A stretch of DNA of 64,000 nt from Fulverythrobacter ferritrahens (GCF_020539485.1 NZ_JACDXU010000001.1:1302001-1366000); one strand, 5' to 3'. Positions 43,921 through 52,839 are shown, counted from the stretch's first letter. Notes: generated by a model not told the origin, from the letters alone. Numbers and translations: made by a program.

Positions 43921-44024
43921 CCGCTCGTCCTGAGCTTGTCGAAGGACACGCGCTAGCGCTTGCCCAACAAGGGGATATTGGGCTGACGGTTTCCCGTGTC
44001 CTTCGACAAGCTCAGGATGAGCGG
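43921..44024. repeat. Dispersed palindromic repeat, CCTGAGCTTGTCGAAGGAC family
   Basis: Arms CTCGTCCTGAGCTTGTCGAA and TTCGACAAGCTCAGGATGAG, with inner GGACACG / CGTGTCC. A half-copy sits at 23080-23097, before the RNA methyltransferase gene. Confidence 0.85.
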
Positions 44025-44063
44025 ACGTGGTGGCTTGGGATAAGGATACTACTCACTTACCTT

Positions 44064-44132
44064 CGTCATTCTCGCGAAGGCGGGAACCCAGCGGCAACCG
44101 TTGATCTGGATTCCCGCCTTCGCGGGAATGAC
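44064..44132. repeat. Dispersed palindromic repeat, CGTCATTCTCGCG family, split by the IS
   Basis: Arms CGTCATTCTCGCGAAGGCGG and CCGCCTTCGCGGGAATGAC. The final base(s) and flank of the right arm continue at 47144 onward (GGGAATGACG), so the element at 44132-47143 was inserted at its edge. Confidence 0.85.
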
Positions 44133-44201
44133 CGGCATTAGGTAGCAACAGCAGAAAAAACCATCCTGCCGCGCCGCGCTACCCCGCGCTAGGTTATTGC
44201 C

Positions 44202-44639
44202 ATGGCAGGCGAACACACGATAAGCGCGCTTAGGCGCAAATACGCCCGTTTGATCGGGGAAGCAGAGCACCTTGAGGCGGAAGCCGCGCGGCACCGCAGA
44301 TTGGCGAGCCATGTGGCCGAAACCATCAAGCTGTTCGATGCCGGGCTAGATGTTTCAGGTATTCGCCCGGTTCAGTCACGGGCCTATAGCCGCTGGCGAG
44401 GGCGCGGCGTCGGGATACGGATCTATCTCGCTATCCTGCGCAGCGCCGACGCGCCGCTAACCTCGCTTGAGATAGCCGAGAGGGCCGCCGCGTTCGATCC
44501 AGAGGGTGGAAGCAGCAGGTCCGCCATCAAGGCGCTCGTCGGGCCGCTCAACAAGGCTCTGTCCAAGAGAGTTGGCCGGGATGTTGTGCGAATTGAGGGA
44601 AGGCCGCGACGGTGGGCGCTGGTGCGGGCCGGACAGTAG
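44202..44639 (+). CDS. IS passenger: coiled coil plus winged-helix-like protein
   Basis: 145 residues. N-terminal amphipathic helices (ALRRKYARLIGEAEHLEAEAARHRRLASHVAETIKLF) suggest a coiled coil; the C-terminal half (TSLEIAERAAAFDP, SAIKALVGPLNKALSKRVGRDVVRIEG) looks like a winged helix DNA-binding fold. No named family recognised. It begins 46 bp inside the left end of the IS element. Confidence 0.7.
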   Translation: MAGEHTISALRRKYARLIGEAEHLEAEAARHRRLASHVAETIKLFDAGLDVSGIRPVQSRAYSRWRGRGVGIRIYLAILRSADAPLTSLEIAERAAAFDPEGGSSRSAIKALVGPLNKALSKRVGRDVVRIEGRPRRWALVRAGQ

Positions 44640-44668
44640 TTTCAGTTCAATGGAGGTGTGTATGTCTA

Positions 44669-45031
44669 TCAGCCGTCGCCAAGGGCGGAATTCAGCTTGT
44701 CCCGAAGATCGCGAGCCAAGGCCTCTGGAAGTGAAAACGTCACCGGAAGGCCGGTTGATAACGTGGTTTCTAAAGCCAGGCTGGGGCAACTTCCCGCAAT
44801 TCCTACGGAATCGATCAGAAGAGGTATCCGAGACTCTGCCACCGAAATACCATTGCTCAGAGCCGCTAACGCCACAGTCAGCGAAAGCGAGAGGTGTGGT
44901 ATTTCTTCCGATGCAAAAGCGAGTTCAAGAACGTCCCCATCGTCACGATGGGCGACAATGACCACATCCCCTGCATCATGCTCGACACCAATCCCCGGTA
45001 TATCGTCTGCTCTGAAGCGAAAACTTGCCAT
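44669..45031 (-). CDS. IS passenger: hypothetical protein
   Basis: 120 residues from ATG 45031, with GGGAGG upstream; the open frame extends further, but without an RBS and over the IS transposase. Sequence MASFRFRADDIPGIGVEHDAG, VVIVAHRDDGDVLELAFASEEIPH, LALETTLSTGLPVTFSLPEAL. Acidic, beta-rich look; no family recognised. Tail-to-tail with the 44202 gene and just downstream of the transposase, possibly co-transcribed. Confidence 0.6.
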   Translation of the reverse strand: MASFRFRADDIPGIGVEHDAGDVVIVAHRDDGDVLELAFASEEIPHLSLSLTVALAALSNGISVAESRIPLLIDSVGIAGSCPSLALETTLSTGLPVTFSLPEALARDLRDKLNSALGDG

Positions 45032-45084
45032 CACCGCCTCCCGATTCCCCCGGTAGGCTATGGCGTCACAGGTAGGGAGTCGAG

Positions 45085-46059
45085 TCAGGCGGCGCGCTGC
45101 CAGTAGCCCGCCCAGCGGCGGCTCTGGCGCGAGGCCATAGCGGCCCCGGCAACCAGCATCGCCTGATCGCCATTGGAGCGGCGGCGATGATCTTCGCGCC
45201 AAGCGGCTTCCCCGGCATAGGCATTGAGATACGGCCCGGCGATATGGTGGTGCGTCCCAACTTCCATGCGGCGCAGGCGGCTGAAATAGCTTTCGGCCTG
45301 ATTGGTGCATGCGCCATCTTCGAAATAGGCCTGCGAGTGATTGATGCGCCACGTATCCCAGCCCGCGTGGAGATCATCCCAGCTTGAAGCCTCGTCGGCA
45401 TGAACCGTGGCGAGTGTATGAACCCGGTCACGCACGATAGGCACGGCATCGCCTTCGTGGCGCACGATGAACGGCAGGGCCTTTCCGCCACGTTCCCGCA
45501 TCACAACAACGCACTGGCGCTTGCCGGTCTGGTTCACGGCAAGGCGACGGTCCCTCCGATCCTCCTTGCGGTTTTCAGGCCGGACGTGGCCGCCGAAATA
45601 GGCCCCGTCGATTTCCACGATACCCTTGAGCATCGCGTCGGCCTGCTCCTTCGCCATGGCCTCGCGCAGCTTATGGCAAAGGACGTAGGCAGTCTTGTAT
45701 TGCACATCCAGATCGCGGCTGACCTGGAGTGCGGAAACGCCCTTCGCGCCGTTCACGAACAGCACGATAGCGGCCAGCAGATCGGTGAAGGCCAGTTTGC
45801 GCGCGGCAAAGATCGTCCCGCTCGTAACCGAGAACTGGTGCCCGCAGGCCTTGCACTGGAACTTGCGGCGGGTGGGAATGTCATAGGCATCGCAACAGCC
45901 GCAACGCGGGCACACGGCCTCGCCTTCCGTCTCCGGCCAGCGCAGGGAACGGAACATCTCATAGGCCTTGTCCTCGCCCATGGTGTAAACCTGCTTGAGG
46001 CTGATCGTGCGAGCCTTGGCAGAGAGAAGGAAGTGTTGGCCTTTGCGTTTCATCATCAT
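45085..46059 (-). CDS. IS1595-family transposase
   Basis: 324 residues from ATG 46059 (MMMKRKGQHF). N-terminal zinc ribbon CPRCGCCDAYDI...CKACG, then FSVTSGTIFAARKLAFTDLLAAI, and the catalytic domain: first Asp in IVEIDGAYFGG, second in TVHADEASSWDD, third in CTNQAESYFSRLRR (the DDN type). It moves DNA by cut or copy; the terminal repeats and target duplication around it are intact, so the element could still be mobile. Confidence 0.92.
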   Translation of the reverse strand: MMMKRKGQHFLLSAKARTISLKQVYTMGEDKAYEMFRSLRWPETEGEAVCPRCGCCDAYDIPTRRKFQCKACGHQFSVTSGTIFAARKLAFTDLLAAIVLFVNGAKGVSALQVSRDLDVQYKTAYVLCHKLREAMAKEQADAMLKGIVEIDGAYFGGHVRPENRKEDRRDRRLAVNQTGKRQCVVVMRERGGKALPFIVRHEGDAVPIVRDRVHTLATVHADEASSWDDLHAGWDTWRINHSQAYFEDGACTNQAESYFSRLRRMEVGTHHHIAGPYLNAYAGEAAWREDHRRRSNGDQAMLVAGAAMASRQSRRWAGYWQRAA

Positions 46060-46124
46060 ATCCGGTGTTGACACATCGAATATGATGATTTCATGTCCCG
46101 TTGTCAATGAGAATTACATCGTTT

Positions 46125-46262
46125 ATGATGATGCCCATGGACAACACGATGAATGACGCCGTGAAGCGGGCCACGCGCGAAGTCGCAGCTATGGTCATGC
46201 TGTTTACGCTGACCGTTGCAGGGCTTTTTGGAGCGATCTTGTGGAGCGCCGCGCATGGCTGA
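46125..46262 (+). CDS. IS passenger: tiny single-helix membrane protein
   Basis: Up to 45 residues; several in-frame ATG (46125, 46128, 46131, 46137), the last also plausible. MDNTMNDAVKRATREVAAM is an amphipathic lead, followed by a TM helix VMLFTLTVAGLFGAILWSAA. The stop overlaps the next ORF start by 8 bases, which argues for coupling. Too short for most gene finders. Confidence 0.5.
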   Translation: MMMPMDNTMNDAVKRATREVAAMVMLFTLTVAGLFGAILWSAAHG

Positions 46263-46476
46263 CATCGATTGGACCGCGCGGGCAAAGGGCCTGCTTAAAG
46301 CAGAGTTGAAGCGCCGGGATATCGGCTATCGGGAACTGGCTGAGAAGCTGGCCCTGCTTGGCATAAACGAAAACGAGCGGAACCTTGCGAACAAGATCAG
46401 CCGGGGGGGCTTTAGTGCCGCGTTTCTACTGCAATGTCTGAGCGCGATTGGAGTGGAAACGCTTAGGTTGGATTAG
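46255..46476 (+). CDS. IS passenger: DUF6471-like protein
   Basis: 73 residues from ATG 46255 (MADIDWTARAKGLLKAELKRRDIGYRELAEKLALLGI...); an upstream TTG-like frame start at 46216 is inside the membrane ORF. The sequence DWTxRAKxLLKxELKRRxIxYxxLAxxLxxxGIxExExNLxNKIxRGxFSAxFLxQCL is that of DUF6471, an HTH-like small domain. Overlaps the 4 bp of the next opposite gene end. Confidence 0.7.
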   Translation: MADIDWTARAKGLLKAELKRRDIGYRELAEKLALLGINENERNLANKISRGGFSAAFLLQCLSAIGVETLRLD

Positions 46477-47054
46477 TGGCGTTCCCGCCTCTGTTGATCC
46501 AGCACTGGTAGCCATGTTTTCCAGCCCGGTCGCATATAGGTTTCGAGTTCGTCTTTCGTGATGAAACTATCCAGCGTGATATCTGCGCGCAAATACCCGT
46601 CTATTTCTTGTCCGCGTTTCATCGCTTCCCACTGACGAGATGTCATCACCGCTGGCCGGATTAGGCCTTCACGAGCGTAATACAGCATCTCGCTCGCCTC
46701 ACCCTGGGCTTCAAGATGGCCTTCGTATTCGGAGGGGTGAATCCCAACCGCAACACAGGCAGCTTCGCGGATGGTAAAGCGAGTCCTATTTTCGATAAAC
46801 GCCGCCAAAGTCTTGCCTGCTATGCGCTTACGATGATCTTGGAGGATGCGTCGCCCATCTGACCAAAGTAGCGTGGCCAGCAAAAGCCCGGAGAAAATCC
46901 AAAGTCCTGTGTTCTGGTCAATCATGGCGGCCATCTCCCGCCACGGCTGAGCCGCCTGCTCGTAATCCAGAGCATCCTTTGGAAGCCAAAGCAGCCCTAG
47001 AAAGAACATCAGAAAGCCCAGAGACTTCCAGCCAAGTTTGATAATGCGCAACAT
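46473..47054 (-). CDS. IS passenger: membrane protein
   Basis: 193 residues from ATG 47054 (MLRIIKLGWK); an alternative start is 47072. Two TM helices (LGFLMFFLGLLWLP and GLWIFSGLLLATLLW) near the N-terminus, then a soluble part with FTIREAACVAVGIHPSEY and EGLIRPAVMTSRQWEAM. No family recognised. Its stop overlaps the DUF6471 stop by 3 bases; it starts about 70 bp inside the right end of the IS element. Confidence 0.65.
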   Translation of the reverse strand: MLRIIKLGWKSLGFLMFFLGLLWLPKDALDYEQAAQPWREMAAMIDQNTGLWIFSGLLLATLLWSDGRRILQDHRKRIAGKTLAAFIENRTRFTIREAACVAVGIHPSEYEGHLEAQGEASEMLYYAREGLIRPAVMTSRQWEAMKRGQEIDGYLRADITLDSFITKDELETYMRPGWKTWLPVLDQQRRERH

Positions 47055-47268
47055 CACCCGCTTCTGCCTCACCCCTCCCCAAAAGTGGAGTCCGGCAGAA
47101 ATGCCTAGCTTCGACGCGCCTTCTGCGCTTGCTACCTAATGCCGGGAATGACGAATTGGGGACTGGCAATTCCCCGCCCCGTTCCTGCCATTCAGGCCGC
47201 AAGCTGTAATCCCAGATATCAGACGCTCATTCATGTCCGAATTTGTCCACGCCGCCTAAAAAGCGGCT

Positions 47269-47886
47269 TCAAGCCAGAGCGCTCGACTTCCTCAATATCT
47301 GATAGGCTTCCACCACCCTGCCCAGCCGCGCTTCCTGGCTGCGGTCGCCGCCGTTGCGATCCGGGTGATATTTCCGCACCAATTGGGAGTAACGCTTGCG
47401 CAGGTGCGCGCGGTCCGTATCCGGCTCCAGCCCCATCACGCCCAGCGCCTCACGCTCACGCGGAGTGAAGCGGGCTTTTGCCTGATCTTCGGCATGGCGC
47501 CCCGCGGCGCGGCGGCGAATATCCGCCGCTCGCATACCGATGGCCTCCAGCGGATCGTCGAAATCGGCCCAGCGCGGCACGGCGCCCACTCCGCCATCGG
47601 GTTGAAAGGCACGGCTTTCCCGCCGCCAGCCGGCAACGGGATGCTGAGCTTCGAGGATTTCCTCGGCGCTCATCCCCTCGAACCAGTCATAGCCTGAATT
47701 GAACTCGCGCACGTGATCCAGGCAGAACCAGCGCCACTGCCCCGGCCCGTCGAAACCCGACGGACGCGAGCCCGGCGCCCGGAATTCACCTGCATCACCG
47801 CACCCTGGAGCTTCGCATCGGCGCCCCCGTGCCTCAAACCGTCCCTTGAACCTGTCGTGCTTCACCCCTTTAGGATGGGCATTCAT
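47269..47886 (-). CDS. J-domain protein (DnaJ family), C-terminal J
   Basis: 205 residues. N-terminal RCEAPGCGDAGEFRAPGS and FCLDHVREFNSGYDWF with four Cys/His, possibly a zinc site; C-terminal J domain with LGLEPDTDRAHLRKRYSQLVRKYHPDRNGG (HPD intact). A co-chaperone for DnaK; substrate unknown. Divergent from bolA. Confidence 0.85.
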   Translation of the reverse strand: MNAHPKGVKHDRFKGRFEARGRRCEAPGCGDAGEFRAPGSRPSGFDGPGQWRWFCLDHVREFNSGYDWFEGMSAEEILEAQHPVAGWRRESRAFQPDGGVGAVPRWADFDDPLEAIGMRAADIRRRAAGRHAEDQAKARFTPREREALGVMGLEPDTDRAHLRKRYSQLVRKYHPDRNGGDRSQEARLGRVVEAYQILRKSSALA

Positions 47887-47937
47887 TCCCTATAAGGGAA
47901 GCCCCTTTCACTGGTGAAATCCAGCACAGGAGAATTC

Positions 47938-48216
47938 ATGGCCGGTCCGGTTCAGCGCGAAATGGAAAACCTGCTGGAGGCGGCGTTCAGCCCGCTCCGG
48001 CTGGAAGTAATCAACGATACCGCCCGCCATCATGGCCATGCGGGCGACGATGGCAGCGGCGAATCGCACTTCACCGTGGTGATCGAAAGCGCGGCCTTTG
48101 CCGGCAAAAGCCGCCTTGAACGCCAGCGCATGGTTAACCGGGCATTGGGTGACATTCCGGGCGAACGCGTCCATGCCCTTGCCATCAAGGCCATTGCTCC
48201 AGGGGATACGGCATGA
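47938..48216 (+). CDS. BolA family protein
   Basis: 92 residues from ATG 47938 with GGAG 7 bases upstream. MAGPVQREMENLLEAAFSPLRLEVINDTARHHGHAG, SHFTVVIESAAFAGKSRLERQRMVNRAL match BolA, including the conserved His of HHGHAG. BolA proteins partner with monothiol glutaredoxins in iron-sulfur handling. ATGA overlap with pirin gene. Confidence 0.92.
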   Translation: MAGPVQREMENLLEAAFSPLRLEVINDTARHHGHAGDDGSGESHFTVVIESAAFAGKSRLERQRMVNRALGDIPGERVHALAIKAIAPGDTA

Positions 48217-49106
48217 ACGTGATCGACACCATCACTCCCATTTCTCACGATCTGGGCGATTTTCAGGTGCGCCGCGTGCTCCCCGCAAAGGAACGGCGGA
48301 TGGTGGGGCCGTTCATCTTCGTGGACCAGTTCGGCCCGGCACAATTGGATATTGGCCGGGGGATGGATGTCCGCCCGCATCCCCATATCAACCTCGCCAC
48401 TGTCACCTGGCTGTTCGGCGGCGAATATGCCGGTGCGATCGAACATCGTGACAGCCTGGGCAGCCATTCGATCATCCGGCCCGGACAGGTCAACCTGATG
48501 ACCGCCGGCAGCGGCATAGTCCATTCGGAGCGCAGCCCCGGCCCGGAACGGGAAGCAGGCCCGAAACTCTACGGCATGCAAACCTGGCTTGCCTTGCCCG
48601 ACGGCAAGGAAGAAATACCGCCAGCTTTCGAGGCGGTGGCCGACCTGCCGGTGATCGAGGACCAATGCGTCACCGCCCGCGTCATCATGGGCGAATTGTG
48701 GGGGGAAAAGGCGCCCACCACCACCTATGCCGAAACGATCTATGCAGAAATCCTGCTCGGTCCCAGCGGCGCCATCCCGATCGAGGCCGATGCCGATGAA
48801 CGCGCCGTGATGCTGGTTGGCGGGGAAGCGGCGCTGGATGGCCGGCCGCTCAAGCTCTACGAACTCGCCGTGCTGCGCCCCGGCGCCGAAATGGTGCTCG
48901 ATTCCAAGACCGGCGGCCGTGTGATGCTGCTGGGCGGGGAAGCCTTCGCCACGCGGCGCCATGTCTGGTGGAACTTCGTCAGTTCCAGCCGGGAGCGGAT
49001 CGAACAGGCCAAGCGCGACTGGAAGGAAGGCCGCTTCCCCAAGGTGCCGGGCGATGAAGTGGAATTCATTCCCCTGCCCGAACAGCCGCTGACGCGCAGC
49101 GAGTAA
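48213..49106 (+). CDS. Pirin family protein
   Basis: 297 residues. Metal site in N-terminal cupin: DVRPHPHINLATVTWLFGGE and DSLGSHSIIRPGQVNLMTAGSGIVHSE (His/His/His/Glu). A second cupin domain without metal follows. Family members include quercetinase-like dioxygenases and regulators. Coupled to bolA. Confidence 0.9.
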   Translation: MNVIDTITPISHDLGDFQVRRVLPAKERRMVGPFIFVDQFGPAQLDIGRGMDVRPHPHINLATVTWLFGGEYAGAIEHRDSLGSHSIIRPGQVNLMTAGSGIVHSERSPGPEREAGPKLYGMQTWLALPDGKEEIPPAFEAVADLPVIEDQCVTARVIMGELWGEKAPTTTYAETIYAEILLGPSGAIPIEADADERAVMLVGGEAALDGRPLKLYELAVLRPGAEMVLDSKTGGRVMLLGGEAFATRRHVWWNFVSSSRERIEQAKRDWKEGRFPKVPGDEVEFIPLPEQPLTRSE

Positions 49107-49172
49107 GCCCCGCGATGGCGCCCGCGACGCTATCGGAGTGGTTCAGCTGATACGGCGGGCAAGACCCGGGGA

Positions 49173-50264
49173 TCAATCCTTCCCGAACCACTCCACCCAG
49201 GCCCCATGCGGATGGGCCTGTGACAGAAGCGTCCACTCTTCGCCCGATCCGGGCCAGTATTTCACATTCAGCTCATGGGCGAAGGTGGCGCGGTTGGTTT
49301 CCAGCCGCACCCAGGCGAGCGGCCTGTCCGCCGCAGCCTGCGCGCCTGCCGCCTCCATCGCTGCCGTGATCGCAGCCCGCGTTTCCTGCGGCAGATATTG
49401 CCACATCACCGAATGATAGAGCACACGCGTCACGCCCTGCTGCTGCGGCCGGGCGAGCATCGCCGTCACGAAATCGCCCGCATCCAGCTTCACCAGATCG
49501 GGCTTCTTCTGCGCAGCCAAGGCAATCGCCGCGTCGATCCGCGCCATTCGCTCGGTCGCGTCTGGCCAGACATAGGATTTCAGCCGCAGCGCCTCGTCTC
49601 GGTCGGAAAGATCCACCGGCGCGATGTCGGAGCCACGGATCGCCACGATCTCCACCTGCGCATCAGGCGGCGGAGGCCCGCGCCATTCGGGCTTGAGCTG
49701 CATGGGGGAATCCACCGGCCCCACGCTCACCCCGCCCAGATCGAAGCGATAGCGTTCCATCATCGTATTCACGCCCGCGCTCGATCCGATCTCGTTCAGC
49801 TCGAATTTCGGGCCAAGCTTCCGCGCCAGCCACAGCAGTCCGGCCATCAGGCTGTTGGCGCGTCCCGCCTCATTGGTCTGCGGCGGCCCGTCCAGCCACG
49901 GGGTGAGCCGCGCGTCGAATTTCTCCACCAGCGCGCAGACGATCCGGTCGATCTCGGCCTGATCGGTCAGTTCCCCCGCATAGATCGGACCAAGCTCGGG
50001 CGCGTCGCCCGTCAGGTAGAGATTGTGGATGCCCCCCGCGATGCGCAGCGGCATGGCATCTTCCAGCGACAGGCCGGGCCAGTTGTTCATCCGCCGGGCC
50101 ACTTCCGTATCGGTGCGGAGCACCGCCCGTTCCGCCACGATCACACGGCTGGTGCAAGGGGCATTGGCCCGCGCGGTGTGGTCCGCCTGCCATTGCAGCG
50201 CCTGTTCGACGCTCGCGATCTCCATGACCGGTTTTTCCGCCGAACCGCTTTCCGCCATTTCCAT
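49173..50264 (-). CDS. DUF2332 family protein
   Basis: 363 residues. [46 protein letters not shown] and [20 protein letters not shown] match DUF2332 (putative SAM-like fold). Function unknown. Divergent from hisG with a 35 bp gap. Confidence 0.85.
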   Translation of the reverse strand: MEMAESGSAEKPVMEIASVEQALQWQADHTARANAPCTSRVIVAERAVLRTDTEVARRMNNWPGLSLEDAMPLRIAGGIHNLYLTGDAPELGPIYAGELTDQAEIDRIVCALVEKFDARLTPWLDGPPQTNEAGRANSLMAGLLWLARKLGPKFELNEIGSSAGVNTMMERYRFDLGGVSVGPVDSPMQLKPEWRGPPPPDAQVEIVAIRGSDIAPVDLSDRDEALRLKSYVWPDATERMARIDAAIALAAQKKPDLVKLDAGDFVTAMLARPQQQGVTRVLYHSVMWQYLPQETRAAITAAMEAAGAQAAADRPLAWVRLETNRATFAHELNVKYWPGSGEEWTLLSQAHPHGAWVEWFGKD

Positions 50265-50299
50265 TGCCCTTTCCGCGCTGTGTCCTTAAGGCGCGCGCC

Positions 50300-50953
50300 A
50301 TGTCCAGACCGCTTACCTTTGCCGTTCCCAAAGGCCGCATCCTTGAGGAAGCGCTGCCGGTTATGGCACGCGCCGGCGTCGTGCCCGAAGCAGCCTTCAA
50401 CGACAAGGACAACCGCGCACTCAGCTTCGCCTGCGAAAATGGCGACATGCGGATCATCCGCGTGCGTGCGTTCGATGTCGCCACGTTTGTCGCCCATGGG
50501 GCGGCCCAGGCGGGCATCGTCGGCTCCGACGTGGTCGAGGAATTCGACTATCCCGATCTTTACGCTCCGGTCGATCTCGATATCGGCCATTGCCGCCTGT
50601 CGGTGGCGGAACCGGTGAATTCCGGGCTGGAGCCGCTGGGCAAGATCAGCCATTTGCGGATCGCCACCAAATATCCCAACCTCACCAGCCGCTATTTCGA
50701 GCGGCAGGGCATTCAGGCCGAATGCGTGAAGCTAAACGGCGCGATGGAACTCGCCCCCAGCCTTGGCCTGTCGCAGCGGATCGTGGACCTTGTTTCCACC
50801 GGCCGCACGCTGAAGGAAAACGGGCTGGTGGAAACGACCACTATCCTGCCGGTTTCCGCCCGCCTGATCGTCAACCGCGCCGCGCTGAAGACCGATCCTC
50901 GCCTTGGCGAACTGGTCGAGGCGTTCCGCGCCGTGGCGGAAGGACGCGCCTGA
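50300..50953 (+). CDS. hisG: ATP phosphoribosyltransferase, short form
   Basis: 217 residues from ATG 50300 ([19 protein letters not shown]); the upstream part overlaps the DUF2332 gene. [54 protein letters not shown] are diagnostic. Short HisG needs HisZ to be active; hisZ is not in the window. First step of histidine synthesis. Overlaps hisD by one base. Confidence 0.95.
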   Translation: MSRPLTFAVPKGRILEEALPVMARAGVVPEAAFNDKDNRALSFACENGDMRIIRVRAFDVATFVAHGAAQAGIVGSDVVEEFDYPDLYAPVDLDIGHCRLSVAEPVNSGLEPLGKISHLRIATKYPNLTSRYFERQGIQAECVKLNGAMELAPSLGLSQRIVDLVSTGRTLKENGLVETTTILPVSARLIVNRAALKTDPRLGELVEAFRAVAEGRA

Positions 50954-52239
50954 TGATCCGCCTGAAGACCTCCGATCCCGATTTCGAGCGGAAATTCGCC
51001 CGCATCGTGGCGGACCGGCGCGAGAGCGGCGGCGATGTGGCGCAATCCGTGGCCACTATCCTCAACGAAGTGCGCGCGCGCGGGGATGAGGCGCTGGCGG
51101 AATATACGCAGCGCTTTGACGGTTTCGCCCTGCCCGAAGGCGATTGGCGCATCGCGCCGGAACGGTGCAAGGCCGCCTTCGAGGCGCTGGATAGCGACCT
51201 GCCCCAGGCGCTGGAACTCGCCGCCAGCCGCATTCGCGCCTATCACGAAGCCCAGCTGCCGCAGGACCGTGACTATACGGACGATACCGGCGTGCGGCTG
51301 GGTGCGAAATGGCGCGCGGTCGATGCCGCCGGGCTCTATGTTCCGGGCGGGCGTGCCTCCTATCCCTCCTCCCTGCTGATGAACGCCATTCCCGCCAAGG
51401 TTGCCGGTGTCCAGCGGCTGGTGGTCTGCACCCCCACGCCCAAGGGCGAGGTCAACGAACTGGTTCTGGCCGCCGCCTATCTGGCGGGCGTGGACGAGGT
51501 CTGGCCCGTGGGCGGCGCTCAAGCCATTGCCGCGCTGGCCTATGGCACGAAGCGGATCAGCCCGGTGGATGTGGTGACCGGCCCCGGCAATGCCTGGGTG
51601 GCCGAAGCCAAGCGCCAGCTTTACGGCGTGGTCGGCATCGACATGGTGGCGGGCCCTTCGGAAATCCTCGTGATCGCCGACGGCAAGAACGATCCCGACT
51701 GGATCGCGGCCGATCTGCTGAGCCAGGCCGAACACGATCCCGCCGCCCAGTCGATCCTCATTACCGACGATCCGGCCTTTGCCAGCCAGGTGGAAGACCG
51801 GGTTGATGTGCAGAGCGCCATGCTCTCCACGAAGAAGACCGCGCAGGCCAGCTGGGCCGCGCATGGGCTGATCGTGGAAGTGGCCGATCTGGCCGAGGCT
51901 CCCCGCCTCGCCAATGCACTGGCGGCCGAACATATCGAGCTGGCGGTGGACGATCCTGACAGCCTGTTTGCCGAAATCCGCCATGCGGGCAGCGTGTTCC
52001 TGGGCCGGATGACGCCGGAAGCGGTGGGCGATTATGTCGCCGGGCCGAACCACGTGTTGCCCACCGGGCGGCGCGCGCGCTTTTCTTCCGGCCTTTCGGT
52101 GCTGGACTTCATGAAGCGCACCAGCTTCATTGCGCTGGACGATGCCGCTCTGGCGAAGATTGGCCCCGCAGCCGTGCGGCTGGCCCAGATGGAAGGGCTG
52201 CCTGCCCATGCCAAATCCGTGGAATTGAGACTGAAATGA
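50953..52239 (+). CDS. hisD: Histidinol dehydrogenase
   Basis: 428 residues. YVPGGRASYPSSLLMNAIPAKVAG, PVDVVTGPGNAWVAEAKRQLYGVVGIDMVAGPSEI, LSQAEHDPAAQSIL and YVAGPNHVLPTGRRARFSSGLSVLDF carry the zinc and NAD residues. Two-step oxidation of histidinol to histidine. hisG-hisD-nusB operon. Confidence 0.96.
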   Translation: MIRLKTSDPDFERKFARIVADRRESGGDVAQSVATILNEVRARGDEALAEYTQRFDGFALPEGDWRIAPERCKAAFEALDSDLPQALELAASRIRAYHEAQLPQDRDYTDDTGVRLGAKWRAVDAAGLYVPGGRASYPSSLLMNAIPAKVAGVQRLVVCTPTPKGEVNELVLAAAYLAGVDEVWPVGGAQAIAALAYGTKRISPVDVVTGPGNAWVAEAKRQLYGVVGIDMVAGPSEILVIADGKNDPDWIAADLLSQAEHDPAAQSILITDDPAFASQVEDRVDVQSAMLSTKKTAQASWAAHGLIVEVADLAEAPRLANALAAEHIELAVDDPDSLFAEIRHAGSVFLGRMTPEAVGDYVAGPNHVLPTGRRARFSSGLSVLDFMKRTSFIALDDAALAKIGPAAVRLAQMEGLPAHAKSVELRLK

Positions 52240-52688
52240 GTGGCCGTTCGCAAGCCCGTTCCGCCGCCCGGCTTTCCGCCGTGCAGGCACTGTATCAGCA
52301 CCAGATGGAGGAAATCGCCCTCCCCCGCCTGCTGGACGAATTCCACCAGCACCGCCTTGGCCGCGCCCAGGACGATGATGAGGAACAGCTGGCCGAGGCG
52401 GAAGTGGCCTTCTTCGACGATCTCGTCTCGGGCGTGATTGCCCGGCAGGAAGAGATCGACGGTTTGCTCGAATCCCGCCTCGCTGAAGGCTGGAAGCTGG
52501 AGCGGCTGGACAAGACCATGCTGCAAATCCTGCGCGCCGGCGCCTATGAACTGCTTGCCCGGCAGGACGTGCCGCTGGGCAGCGCGATCAGCGAATATGT
52601 CGATGTAGCCCACGCCTTCTTCGATGCGCGCGAAGCGAAATTCGTCAATGGCGTGCTGGACGCCGTGGCGAAAGCGGTGCGCAGCTAA
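52236..52688 (+). CDS. nusB: Transcription antitermination factor NusB
   Basis: 150 residues, ATGA overlap with hisD. ARLSAVQALYQHQMEE, LDKTMLQILRAGAYELLARQDVPLGSAISEYVDVAHAFFDAREAKFVNGVLDAVAK are the NusB core. Works with NusE on boxA of rRNA. A palindromic repeat follows. Confidence 0.95.
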   Translation: MSGRSQARSAARLSAVQALYQHQMEEIALPRLLDEFHQHRLGRAQDDDEEQLAEAEVAFFDDLVSGVIARQEEIDGLLESRLAEGWKLERLDKTMLQILRAGAYELLARQDVPLGSAISEYVDVAHAFFDAREAKFVNGVLDAVAKAVRS

Positions 52689-52718
52689 GGCGAAATACCG
52701 CCCGTTTCCTGGGCCGCT

Positions 52719-52797
52719 CGTCGTCCCGGACCTGATCCGGGAGCGCTGGCTTCTTGACACCAAGCTCACAGCGATCCCGGCGTTCGCCGGGATGACG
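52719..52797. repeat. Mosaic palindromic repeat after nusB
   Basis: Left arm CGTCGTCCCGGACCTGATCC and right arm ATCCCGGCGTTCGCCGGGATG plus ACG are from two slightly different repeat types, so the pair is only partly complementary. Confidence 0.6.
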
Positions 52798-52839
52798 CGA
52801 AGCGCAGACACACCCAATCCTCCGCTGGCGAATGCGGGC

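Larger units (their letters stand above)
44132..47145. mobile_element. IS1595-type element with passenger genes
   Basis: A 16-bp perfect terminal inverted repeat (CCGGCATTAGGTAGCA at 44132-44147 against 47130-47145), extendable to 25 bp with two mismatches, bounds about 3.0 kb. The flanking GGGAATGAC occurs at both ends (44124-44132 and 47144-47152), an 8-9 bp target duplication as expected for IS1595. Inside are the transposase and five other genes. Members of the IS1595 family are known to carry passengers. Confidence 0.82.

Noticed and set aside
43611-44201. CRISPR-like array in the repeat-rich gap
   Set aside because: Repeats are inverted pairs of different families without regular spacers.
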